Part shown: positions 1 to 7,587 of the stretch, piece after piece | How positions within the stretch are numbered: the first letter of the stretch is position 1 | Layout: the number at the start of each line of letters is the position of its first letter | NCBI GenBank assembly: GCA_047630175.1 | Contig: JBLHVI010000058.1 | Span: 1-18,689, forward strand | DNA from: UBA4582 sp047630175 | Lineage (GTDB): Bacteria; Pseudomonadota; Gammaproteobacteria; Pseudomonadales; Azotimanducaceae | Reading direction: 5' to 3' | Length of the DNA stretch: 18,689 nt | The notes under the pieces: generated by a model | What the model saw: only the letters and a program-made list of their open reading frames with translations | Told to the model about the DNA's origin: nothing | Database searches by the model: none | Program-made: the position numbers and the translations under genes

Positions 1-2300
1 GAGATAATTCGCTCCATTTCCTCCGGCGAAGTCTCCTGACCATGGCTGGCACCGGCTGCGCGGGTAATTGTTTCATTCATCAAGGTGCCTCCCAGATCAT
101 TGATGCCAGCACGCAAACAGGCTTTCACACCGTCGGGCCCAAGCTTGGTCCAGGAACCTTGGATATTACGAAACAACGGATTCATGACAAGGCGTGAAAT
201 GGCGTGAATCAGTATTGCTTCGCGGAAGGTGGGCCCCTTGCGCGCGCCCCCTTTCAAATACATGGGCGCTTCCATATGAATGAATGGCAGAATGACAAAC
301 TCCGTAAAACCGCCTGTTTTCGCCTGCAACCTTCGCACCTTTAGCAAATGGTTAGCGACATGTTCGTAGGTCTCGACGTGACCGTACATGATTGTCGCTG
401 TAGTATTAAACCCCTGCCCATGCGCAGCCTCCATAACCTCCAGCCACTGCGCCGTATTAATTTTGTCGGGGCAAAGCGTAGCACGCACGTCGTCATCAAG
501 AATCTCGGCAGCAGTCCCAGGCAGAGTACTCAGACCCGCTTCCTTAAGTTGCCCAAGATACGTATCCAAGCTTAACCCGAGAGTATGTGCACCCTGCCAG
601 ACTTCAAGCGGTGAGAAAGCGTGGATATGCATATCTGGAATAACCTGTTTGATACTGTGGCAGATATCGATGTATGTCTGACCGGTATACTCAGGATGAA
701 TGCCTCCCTGTAAACACACTTCCGTAGCGCCGCGTTCATAAGCCTCTCGCGTCCTACGCATGATCTCTTCCGGAGCAAGATCATAGGGTCGACCGCGCAG
801 GTTCTCACTCATTTTGCCTTTGGAAAAGGCACAGAATTGACACTTGAAATAACAAACATTGGTATAGTTTATATTTCGGTTGACTACATAAGTGACCTCA
901 TCACCAGCAACTTGCTGTCGCAATCGATCGGCAGTCTGGCAGACATGCGTAAAGTCATCTCCGCGAGCCTTGAACAGTCGCACTATCTCGGCTTGAGTGA
1001 GCTCCTGACCCGCTACGGCCTTGGCAAGAATTAGCGCCAAGTCAGTACTGGCAGATCGTTTTGGCAGACTGGTGACACGCGCAAGGTCCGTTGCGGGAGG
1101 ATCAATGACAGCACCTGCTGACCATTCTTCAACTCGAGCAAAACCTTCGCCGTCCATGGCCCGCCGCAGTTGCGGCTGCACCAATGGATCGACCCAATCG
1201 GTAAGCTTGTTTGCATAACTTGGATAGATCGCTAACCGCTCAATCAAGACCTTGCCAGCACTGGCAGTTTCATCACCCAAATGATTCAGATGCGGCCACG
1301 GCGCCTCGGGATTGACAAAGTCTGGCGTTACCGGCGAGACCCCACCCCAGTCGTTTATACCTGCGCCAACGATCTGGGACAGCACGCCAGGGCTCAAATT
1401 CGGTGGCGCTTGAATGTTCATATGCGCACCAAAAATAATTCTGGCCATCGCAACGGTCCACAGCAGTTCGTTTAGATCTGGCTCTGGCGCTTTCGCCATC
1501 AATGTTTCTGGCTTAGCGCGGAAATTTTGGATTATTATTTCCTGAATATGGCCGTGCTCAACGTTGGCATCGCGCAGAACTAATAGTGACTCGATACGCT
1601 CACGCCGGGTCTCTCCGATACCTATCAGCAATCCACTGGTAAAAGGCACGCGTGCCTCACCAGCAAGCCTAATGGTTTCTAAACGCAGGGCCGGCACCTT
1701 ATCCGGCGAGCCATAATGCGGCATTCCTTTTTCTAACAATCTGTCAGATGCGCTCTCAAGCATGATACCCATAGATACTGAAACTTTTCGCAACTCAGCG
1801 AGTTCGTCAGCATTCATCAACCCCGGATTTAGATGAGGAAACAGTCCCGTTTCGTTAAAAACCAACTCGGCCATGTCGCGCAGATAAGACAAAGTAGAAT
1901 CCTGCTTTAACGCTTTCAAACCTTCCCGCGCAACTTTGTAACGCAATTCCGGCTTATCACCGAGGGTAAATAGGGCTTCCTTACAGCCAGCTTTGGCACC
2001 GTCGCGTGCGATTTTCAACACCTCTTCCGGCGTTAAATACGGTGCCTTTAACTTCCTGGGTACCTGCGCAAACGTGCAGTAATGACAGACATCACGACAT
2101 AAATGGGTCAGCGGAATAAAGACCTTGCGTGAATAAGAAATCGTATTATTGTGACCCGCGTCTCGCAACTCAGAGGCAACGGCCATAAGGCTCCGCGTGT
2201 CGGCGGTTGTTGCCAACGCTAGAACTTCATCATCCGTTAGCAGTTGACCTGAAGCTGCCGATTGTGTCGCTAAGGCTAACAATGTTTGGTAGTCGCTCAT
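1..2300 (-). CDS. fbiC: FbiC: fused CofG-CofH, 7,8-didemethyl-8-hydroxy-5-deazariboflavin (Fo) synthase, C-terminus cut by window edge
   Basis: Two-domain radical SAM enzyme that makes Fo, the deazaflavin chromophore of F420, from tyrosine and 5-amino-6-ribitylamino-uracil. I read the frame open from the ATG at 2300 to the left edge (766 codons, no stop). The CofG half has the 4Fe-4S CxxxCxxC motif at C68, C72, C75 (CRDVCHYC). The CofH half has C483, C487, C490 (CYFKCQFC). The visible end (GGTLMNETITRAAGA, then HGQ) matches the family's conserved C-terminus, so only some 25-40 residues should be missing. Start choice: AGGA lies 8 nt upstream of the ATG at 2300. An in-frame ATG at 2309 overlaps the cofC stop (ATGA) but has poorer ribosome-site spacing; it would add three residues. 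Last gene of the F420 operon. The fused form is typical of actinobacteria and proteobacteria, whereas archaea and cyanobacteria keep CofG and CofH separate. Confidence 0.97.
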   Translation of the reverse strand, partial: MSDYQTLLALATQSAASGQLLTDDEVLALATTADTRSLMAVASELRDAGHNNTISYSRKVFIPLTHLCRDVCHYCTFAQVPRKLKAPYLTPEEVLKIARDGAKAGCKEALFTLGDKPELRYKVAREGLKALKQDSTLSYLRDMAELVFNETGLFPHLNPGLMNADELAELRKVSVSMGIMLESASDRLLEKGMPHYGSPDKVPALRLETIRLAGEARVPFTSGLLIGIGETRRERIESLLVLRDANVEHGHIQEIIIQNFRAKPETLMAKAPEPDLNELLWTVAMARIIFGAHMNIQAPPNLSPGVLSQIVGAGINDWGGVSPVTPDFVNPEAPWPHLNHLGDETASAGKVLIERLAIYPSYANKLTDWVDPLVQPQLRRAMDGEGFARVEEWSAGAVIDPPATDLARVTSLPKRSASTDLALILAKAVAGQELTQAEIVRLFKARGDDFTHVCQTADRLRQQVAGDEVTYVVNRNINYTNVCYFKCQFCAFSKGKMSENLRGRPYDLAPEEIMRRTREAYERGATEVCLQGGIHPEYTGQTYIDICHSIKQVIPDMHIHAFSPLEVWQGAHTLGLSLDTYLGQLKEAGLSTLPGTAAEILDDDVRATLCPDKINTAQWLEVMEAAHGQGFNTTATIMYGHVETYEHVANHLLKVRRLQAKTGGFTEFVILPFIHMEAPMYLKGGARKGPTFREAILIHAISRLVMNPLFRNIQGSWTKLGPDGVKACLRAGINDLGGTLMNETITRAAGASHGQETSPEEMERII

Positions 2301-2305
2301 GTAAG

Positions 2306-2998
2306 TCATCCTATGCTCGTAAGATCAGCGGCTAGATTCGCAAGAATCCCACTGTTCTGCAGAAAACGTTGTGTGTGGGTTTTTAGCGCTCGCTTCTGCA
2401 GCACTTGAGCCAGTTCAAGCAAGTCAGCCGGGGTGTCTACATCAAGGCCGATGCCTGGAAGTTTTGCAACCATGGGTTCGATGTTGCTGTCTCGCGCCAG
2501 TTGCAGGTGACGCCGAAAGCTATCCTCGCCAAAACCAAAAGTCATACAGTCGGGTGGCGAGCAGACCACGCAATTTGAGCCACCTAGATCAGTGGCGGGA
2601 ACGATGCCGAACGCTGCCTCTGTACCCTGACCAAAGCCGTCTAGCACAACCTCGAGTTCCTCGACCGTCACTAGTGGTATATCACCGGGCAGGAACATCA
2701 TCGTGTTGACCCCTTCAGCACGCAACAATTGACCGGCATAAGTGACTGCGTTGATCAGCCCTGGCACTTCTGGTTCGGCAACAACACGGGCCGAATACTG
2801 ATAGCCAACCATCGCCGCTTGCGGGTCATCTGTAACAATCAGCACCTCATCAATGCGGTCGCAGGTCGTCACGGCTTCCAACACATCTTCAACCATGGCC
2901 TGAAACAAAGCCGCTCGCTGGGACGCCGACAGCAGACTACTCAGCCGCTGCTTGGCATTCTCCAATTGCTTGATGGGGATTACGACCGTGGTAGTCAT
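2306..2998 (-). CDS. cofC: CofC: phospholactate (or 3-phosphoglycerate) guanylyltransferase
   Basis: Nucleotidyltransferase that activates 2-phospho-L-lactate, or in some proteobacteria 3-phospho-D-glycerate, with GTP to give the guanylylated donor for CofD. 230 aa. Visible family motifs: N-terminal VVIPIKQLENAKQRL (residues 5-19), TDDP (56-59), GLINA (80-84), the metal-binding PGDIPL (104-109), DLGGSN (137-142), FGEDSFRRH (156-164) and GLDVDTPADL (184-193), with D186 and D188 as likely metal ligands. The residues after the GGSN loop are CVVC where many homologues have small aliphatic residues; this is near the substrate pocket, but specificity cannot be settled by eye. The C-terminal ~30 residues after residue 200 are family-variable. 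No good Shine-Dalgarno is seen before the ATG (the leader is AT-rich), so translation may be coupled to cofD across the 50-bp gap. The TGA stop lies immediately before fbiC. Confidence 0.95.
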   Translation of the reverse strand: MTTTVVIPIKQLENAKQRLSSLLSASQRAALFQAMVEDVLEAVTTCDRIDEVLIVTDDPQAAMVGYQYSARVVAEPEVPGLINAVTYAGQLLRAEGVNTMMFLPGDIPLVTVEELEVVLDGFGQGTEAAFGIVPATDLGGSNCVVCSPPDCMTFGFGEDSFRRHLQLARDSNIEPMVAKLPGIGLDVDTPADLLELAQVLQKRALKTHTQRFLQNSGILANLAADLTSIG

Positions 2999-3048
2999 GA
3001 TGAATAAATAATTGGCTGTTAGTGGTTGCTCTTTGTAAGTAATGGCGC

Positions 3049-4011
3049 TTAATTCATAGCTGTTGAGAGCTGCTGGGCGAACTTAAGGACACATGCCGCA
3101 AGCTCGCTTTTGTCCCCTAACGTTACCATGACTGTTCGGGTGACGATAGTCGGGATTCCCAGCGCCTCAATGTCTTTTTTTAGCGCGCTGTCCGCCTCAT
3201 CAATTACAAACCCATCGATGCGACCTTGGTAATACTGAGCCACAGCTAGCGCAGACTGCGGCATACCCAACTCTGCCATCATCTTTGCTGCTGGCCCCTT
3301 GATGGCCTGCCCGCCAACAATCGGTGAAACCGCGATCACCGGAGCGCGTGATGCCTTCATTGCGGCGATCACACCTGGCACTGCAAGCACTGGGTCAACA
3401 CTGACAAAAGGGTTACTCGGGCAAATAATAATAGCTTCAAGGGTCGGCTCCTGTAGTCCTGCCAAAAAATACGGGCTAGGCGCTGCCTGCTCAATACCTT
3501 GAAATTCAAAGCCTGTGACTACCGGGGCGCAACGATCACGCACAAAATAATGTTGAAACGCGAGAGGCTCTCCCTCACGCGTGTGCACTATCGTCGCGAC
3601 GCGCGCATCCGTCATAGGCACGAGTGTCGGCGCGATACCTAGGCGCGCGCATAACGTTTCGGTGACCTTCGACAGACTATCGCCCTGCCGCAGCATTTCG
3701 CCGCGCAATAAATGGGTCGCCAAGTCACGGTCACCGAGCCCAAACCAACTTTCACCTTGAAGTTTCTTCAATGCGTCCAGGAAGTGCCAGCTTTCGCCTG
3801 CCTGCCCCCAGCCCAACGTCTGGTTATTTAGGCCCGCCAAGGTATACATCACCGTGTCTAGATCTGGACAAATAGGCAGCCCAAGGTGGACGAAATCATC
3901 CCCGGTATTAGCGACAATCAGCAATTCCTCCGGTGCCAGCACCTGCGCCAGCCCCAGCGCCAATTTGGCACCACCGACACCGCCAGAAATAGCCAGACAA
4001 CGCGTGTTCAT
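3049..4011 (-). CDS. cofD: CofD: 2-phospho-L-lactate transferase (F420-0 synthesis)
   Basis: Transfers the phospho-acid moiety from the CofC product onto Fo, giving F420-0 (or its 3-phosphoglycerate analogue). 320 aa, normal for the family. Motifs in order: SGGVGGAKLA (residues 9-18), NTGDDF (35-40), HLGLPICPDLDT (42-53) with the conserved aspartates D50 and D52, WFGLGDRDLATH further on, then CPSNPFVSVDP and SPIVGGQAIKGPAAK in the second half. All expected signatures are present and there is no sign of damage. It starts 14 bp after the cofE stop and is the third gene of the operon. The upstream GGG is a weak ribosome site, so coupling to cofE is likely. Function is secure; which three-carbon acid is transferred depends on CofC and on the CofD pocket and is not decided here. 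Confidence 0.97.
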   Translation of the reverse strand: MNTRCLAISGGVGGAKLALGLAQVLAPEELLIVANTGDDFVHLGLPICPDLDTVMYTLAGLNNQTLGWGQAGESWHFLDALKKLQGESWFGLGDRDLATHLLRGEMLRQGDSLSKVTETLCARLGIAPTLVPMTDARVATIVHTREGEPLAFQHYFVRDRCAPVVTGFEFQGIEQAAPSPYFLAGLQEPTLEAIIICPSNPFVSVDPVLAVPGVIAAMKASRAPVIAVSPIVGGQAIKGPAAKMMAELGMPQSALAVAQYYQGRIDGFVIDEADSALKKDIEALGIPTIVTRTVMVTLGDKSELAACVLKFAQQLSTAMN

Positions 4012-4025
4012 AGAGTACCCACAGG

Positions 4026-4805
4026 TTAGCGAAACAAGTCCATGGCTTTAGCGCGGATCAACGGACCCACCCCACGTAGTGCCGGATTTGTTGGCTCTTG
4101 GGGCGTGTAACCCCGCACCAGCACAACCGGCGTTTTCTCGCGCGTTTGCCCCATTACCAAAGAAGCACCGGCTGCCATCTCGTCAGCAGCAGCGACGAGC
4201 GTTACCTTCAGTTCACGCCCGTAAAGATCAGTCTGGCCGACATAGTCTTCAAGGGCGGTGAATCCAGCGACGCCGATCGCTAGTCCTAGCGAACCATTAC
4301 GCCAGGCGCGGCCAAGACTATCATTGATGATGACGCCGACTTCAACACCATGGCGCTCGCTAATGGCGTCGCGGATCTGCCGGGCACTCGCATCAGGATC
4401 AAGCGGCAGCAACAAACACAGACTATCGTCTGGGTCGTCTACATGGGCAATATTCGACTGATCGATTCCGGCATTAGCCTGCACGAAGCCTAAACGGTGC
4501 TCGACGATTAAAACCCCCTGACGCTTGCGAACAACTTCAGTGGACTCATCGAGAATGGCTTGCACCTTTCGTGGATCCTTGTCCACCTCCAGCGCCAGGG
4601 CATAGGCCTCGGCAGAGGGCGTAACGTGGCGTAAATCAAGATAGCGATCCTCGGCTTTAGAAACAACTTTCTGCGCGATCACCAGCACATCACCGGATTT
4701 CAGTGACTCACCCATGCCAGCCACCGCTTCGCCGATCAAACTGGTGAGATCATCGCCAGGGTTGATCAAGGGCATAGCCTCGATTCCGATGAAGCTTAGC
4801 TTCAT
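4026..4805 (-). CDS. cofE: CofE: coenzyme F420-0:L-glutamate ligase, single-domain form
   Basis: GTP-dependent ligase adding L-glutamate residues to F420-0, giving F420 with a poly-glutamate tail. 259 aa, the length of archaeal CofE; it lacks the C-terminal FMN-binding nitroreductase-like domain that actinobacterial FbiB uses to reduce dehydro-F420-0. Motifs: GDVLVIAQKVVSKAEDR (residues 38-54), NAGIDQSN (111-118), the GTP/metal region INDSLGRAWRNGSLGLAIG (160-178), GQTDLYGRELK (190-200) and ADEMAAGASLVMGQT (207-221). It starts 3 bp after the npdG stop, so translational coupling is likely. The absent reductase domain suggests, by inference, that no phosphoenolpyruvate-derived dehydro intermediate is made. 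The number of glutamates added cannot be read from the sequence. Confidence 0.97.
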   Translation of the reverse strand: MKLSFIGIEAMPLINPGDDLTSLIGEAVAGMGESLKSGDVLVIAQKVVSKAEDRYLDLRHVTPSAEAYALALEVDKDPRKVQAILDESTEVVRKRQGVLIVEHRLGFVQANAGIDQSNIAHVDDPDDSLCLLLPLDPDASARQIRDAISERHGVEVGVIINDSLGRAWRNGSLGLAIGVAGFTALEDYVGQTDLYGRELKVTLVAAADEMAAGASLVMGQTREKTPVVLVRGYTPQEPTNPALRGVGPLIRAKAMDLFR

Positions 4806-4808
4806 AAA

Positions 4809-5480
4809 TTACTCGGCCGCCGGTTCACCGGTAATCACTAATCCAGCACCATTGATCTTGTGATGTCGGTTGATAGAAATCAGTACAGAGGTAAGTGCCT
4901 CAGCCGCAGCAGAATTCGCCAGCGGCCCTGCATGCCAGCCTCGTAGACCCAAGGCTTCGACGAGTTTGATCACAGTATCGCGGCCAGCGCGCTTGTTGCC
5001 TGTGACCAACACATCACAAGAAATACCATGGTCGCCCTGCAAATGCATCGCGCCCACGTTTTGGAAAGCAGAGACGACGTCCACCGTATCACCGAGGAAA
5101 TTTTGCGCGCGCACAACGGCTGAACCGCCTTCTGGTAACTGCACTGTACCGACCTTAGGCGGCATCAACGGCACGGTTACATCGATTAAGACTTTGCCTG
5201 TCAGCGCTGACTTTACCGATTCCAACGTGCTGATCTGGTGCGAGAAAGGCACTGTCAATACAACCAGGTCAGCGAGTGTTGCCGCTTCAAGGTTCTCATG
5301 TCCCGTGACATTTAAGTCTGGAAACTCCTTCAGCAGTTCTGCCGCCGCCGCCTCGCCTTTTTCTAGCGTCCGTGAGCCGATAAGAATTTTATATCCAGCC
5401 CTTGACCACTGCCTGGCAAGTCCGCCGCCCAAGTCGCCGGTTCCGCCCAATATTGCTATAGATTCAATCTGATCTGACAT
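4809..5480 (-). CDS. npdG: NADPH-dependent F420 reductase (F420:NADP oxidoreductase, Fno/NpdG)
   Basis: Reversible hydride transfer between NADP(H) and F420. In a bacterium without visible Fgd it probably supplies F420H2 from NADPH. 223 aa. N-terminal Rossmann fold: IAILGGTGDLGGGLA (residues 8-22), followed by IGSR at 34-37, where S36 and R37 would hold the NADPH 2'-phosphate. Further family signatures are NVGAMHLQ in the middle, GNKRAGRDTVIKLVEALG, and the C-terminal F420-site segment with the run GPLANSAAAEALTSVLISIN. The ATG at 5480 has a GAGAG-like ribosome site 7-11 nt upstream. It is the first gene of the five-gene F420 operon, just downstream of a candidate promoter. Putting the reductase gene first suggests that making and reducing the cofactor are controlled together. 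Confidence 0.95.
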   Translation of the reverse strand: MSDQIESIAILGGTGDLGGGLARQWSRAGYKILIGSRTLEKGEAAAAELLKEFPDLNVTGHENLEAATLADLVVLTVPFSHQISTLESVKSALTGKVLIDVTVPLMPPKVGTVQLPEGGSAVVRAQNFLGDTVDVVSAFQNVGAMHLQGDHGISCDVLVTGNKRAGRDTVIKLVEALGLRGWHAGPLANSAAAEALTSVLISINRHHKINGAGLVITGEPAAE

Positions 5481-5511
5481 ACGTTGACTCTCGTTATCTA
5501 CAAAAACAATG

Positions 5512-5540
5512 ATTATTCCTCAATCGCCCAGAGCACACAA
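5512..5540 (-). promoter_or_regulatory. Candidate sigma70 promoter of the F420 operon
   Basis: On the minus strand, a -35-like TTGTGT (5535-5540; only the first three bases match consensus) is separated by exactly 17 bp from a -10-like AATAAT (5512-5517; five of six match). It is the best candidate in the 121-bp gap between the TrmY-like gene and npdG, and would place the transcript start about 25-30 nt upstream of the npdG ATG. Read by eye; readthrough from the hydrolase/TrmY pair upstream is also possible, as I see no clear terminator in the gap. Confidence 0.4.
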
Positions 5541-5601
5541 CCAGCAGTCACTCAATAGCGCTCCCTGCTTGGTCTCCCGTACCAACTAAGACCTGTCATT
5601 C

Positions 5602-6204
5602 CTAGCCAAGGTAACGACGGTCCAGCTCATTTTGGATCAAGGTTATACATTGGGAAGCATGCAGCATCAACGGGCCTAGCGATAGCTTAGTCACCCCCTG
5701 ACGCTGCATTGACTTGAAGGTTTTCTTCGGCATCGGCACATGATCTGTCAATAAAAACACGGCATTAACTGGCACCTGCGCCTTGCGAATATCCTCGCCT
5801 TTCCGGTCGAGCATATACACAGGACCCTCCGCCACTCGCGCTTTGACCAAGTGTTCGAAGCTGATGGCCGTCACCTTTACGCCCGCAGGGGTCAAAACAC
5901 TCGCCTCCTTGGCCAACCCCTGGCCCTGCTGTAGCGCTGTTTTGATGACGTTCAACAGCGCTGCCTCGGTGGACCCTCCTAGGTCGCCGAGTTGATCGCC
6001 CTGCAGACTAATGCAGCGTGAAAAGTCCTCAGAATCTTCAAGCACCAAATGCAGCGTGGTATCTTCTCGGTGACCTTTCGATACCATCAAGGCATTGGTG
6101 ATCATGTGGGCCAAATACTCCACGTGAGCGCCTGTACCGACGCTCGCCAGAAACGCTGCGGGGTCGGTACTCGCCGCCCGGGCTCGAACAATAAACTCCG
6201 GCAT
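5602..6204 (-). CDS. TrmY/DUF358-family SPOUT methyltransferase (bacterial TrmY-like, putative pseudouridine methyltransferase)
   Basis: Archaeal TrmY methylates N1 of pseudouridine 54 in tRNA using S-adenosylmethionine. This 200-aa protein matches that family along its whole length: EFIVRAR (residues 3-9), ITNALMVSKGHRED (35-48), LHLVLED (51-57), DRKGEDIRK (133-141), FLLTDHVPMPKK (150-161), and the C-terminal SPOUT knot and SAM-binding stretch with LSLGPLMLHASQC (175-187) and IQNELDRR (190-197). From memory it is closest to the Vibrio-type TrmY-like clade, whose substrate is not established: bacteria normally carry 5-methyluridine at tRNA position 54, made by TrmA, so the classical target should be absent. 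It starts 3 bp after the serine hydrolase stop with only a weak ribosome site, so the two are probably co-transcribed and coupled. Family assignment is firm; the exact substrate is unknown. Confidence 0.88.
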   Translation of the reverse strand: MPEFIVRARAASTDPAAFLASVGTGAHVEYLAHMITNALMVSKGHREDTTLHLVLEDSEDFSRCISLQGDQLGDLGGSTEAALLNVIKTALQQGQGLAKEASVLTPAGVKVTAISFEHLVKARVAEGPVYMLDRKGEDIRKAQVPVNAVFLLTDHVPMPKKTFKSMQRQGVTKLSLGPLMLHASQCITLIQNELDRRYLG

Positions 6205-6207
6205 TCG

Positions 6208-7356
6208 CTATTGTTCCGCCAAGCTTGTGTAAAACGCTTTAACCAACGCCGCGCCACGGATGTCACCCACCAAACCCGGATGCATCTTGTTCATGACATA
6301 TGCAATTGAGCAGCGCGCATCCTGATCAATAATGGCGATAGACCCACCCCAGCCACCCCAAAAGCATGTATTCGCATTAGGCGACAATGGCGCCTTAGGG
6401 TTATTCAGGCCAAACCCCAAGCCAAAGGCGATCGGTATTCCCAGCACCAGATCCTGACCACTGATACGCTCGGCCATGATCATCTTCGCTGTCTCAGTCG
6501 ATAACAGACGCTGTCCTTGGGTCTCGCCGCCACACGCTAACAGCGCATGAATCTTCGCGACGGATCGGGCATTGCCATGACCGTTAGCTGCCGGGATCTC
6601 AGCACGGCGCCAAGCATCTGTGCGAGACTCCAAAGCATTTGCTGCTGGGTTGCTAAATGTCCGCGAGGCAATTGAATCCGGGTCTCCTGGGCCACCAATC
6701 GACGCGTCTTTTCCGCCCGGCGGCAGCAGATCACAAATACGCGGAAACGCTGTATCGGGTACCCCGATGTAGAAGTCAGCATCGAGTGGCGCCGCAATCT
6801 CAGCAGCAAAGAAAGCGCCTAGCGACTGACCACTGATCCGACGCACTACCTCACCGATCAAATAACCTTGTGTCAGCGCGTGATAGCCCGAGACACTGCC
6901 GGGCTCCCACCAAGGCGCTTGCGCTGCCAGCAAGCCCGTAATCTTGTCCCAGTCATAAAGATCCTCGGTACTGACTTTCTGGTCCAGCCCAGATAAACCC
7001 GCCGCATGATTCATCAAGTGCCAGACCTTGACATCGGCCTTACCGTTGGCCGCAAACTCAGGCCAGTAGCGCGCTACCGGCGCGTCGAATGCTAGCTGAC
7101 CACGGTCTGCAAGCAGCAGCGCGCACAAAAAAGACATTGTCTTGGTCGTACTGTAGACGTTGGTCAACGTATCGGATTCCCAGCGCGCATCGCTATTGAT
7201 ATCCCGCCGACCGCCCCAGATATCAACGACCATCTCACCGTCAATGGTCGCCGCAAAGGATGCACCCAGGTCTGCACCGGAAGCAATGCTGTCAGCTAGC
7301 ACTGTTTTGACCGCTGCGAATCTAGGATCGCAATACCCATTTATGCTCTCTGTCAT
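6208..7356 (-). CDS. Serine hydrolase, beta-lactamase family (class C / EstB esterase-like)
   Basis: 382 aa from the ATG at 7356, preceded by GGAG with an 8-nt spacer. The frame is open a further 41 codons upstream, but that extension (to 7479) does not look like family sequence. Catalytic features in this numbering: SxxK as STTK at S69-K72, a tyrosine motif GYHALTQG with Y158 as likely general base, and near the C-terminus FWGGWGGS in place of the HxG/KTG triad. These place it among penicillin-binding-protein-like esterases (EstB type) rather than true antibiotic beta-lactamases. No signal peptide is seen at the N-terminus (MTESINGYCDPRF), so it is probably cytoplasmic. The natural substrate is unknown; ester or lactone hydrolysis would suit the acyl-CoA genes across the divergent intergenic region, but that is inference. 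Confidence 0.9.
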   Translation of the reverse strand: MTESINGYCDPRFAAVKTVLADSIASGADLGASFAATIDGEMVVDIWGGRRDINSDARWESDTLTNVYSTTKTMSFLCALLLADRGQLAFDAPVARYWPEFAANGKADVKVWHLMNHAAGLSGLDQKVSTEDLYDWDKITGLLAAQAPWWEPGSVSGYHALTQGYLIGEVVRRISGQSLGAFFAAEIAAPLDADFYIGVPDTAFPRICDLLPPGGKDASIGGPGDPDSIASRTFSNPAANALESRTDAWRRAEIPAANGHGNARSVAKIHALLACGGETQGQRLLSTETAKMIMAERISGQDLVLGIPIAFGLGFGLNNPKAPLSPNANTCFWGGWGGSIAIIDQDARCSIAYVMNKMHPGLVGDIRGAALVKAFYTSLAEQ

Positions 7357-7587
7357 CCGCTGTACTCCGACACGTAAACGAGCGGTATCAAACCATTCAC
7401 ACCGGGCACTTGGCAAGCCTTCTGGCGCACAGAATAAATGCCACCGAAAACAGGCAGCTGAACTGATGCTGTAAGCCATTGCCTAACTTGACTCTGGCGC
7501 TTGTCGCCAAGAAATTGACAGCCCAGAACGCCAACTTGCTTTTGATTTGCGCGAGCCAAAGACGTTGGCACGCCCTATGAAGAAAAG

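Noticed and set aside
388..681. Plus-strand frame of 97 codons
   Set aside because: It lies wholly inside fbiC on the opposite strand; the fbiC frame has conserved motifs throughout and this one has none.
6208..7356. Antibiotic-resistance beta-lactamase
   Set aside because: SxxK is present, but the C-terminal KTG/HTG triad is replaced, there is no signal peptide, and the overall pattern is that of EstB-like esterases.
7357..7479. N-terminal extension of the serine hydrolase
   Set aside because: A good GGAG site places the start at 7356, and the extra 41 residues (Cys/Trp/Arg-rich) do not resemble the family.
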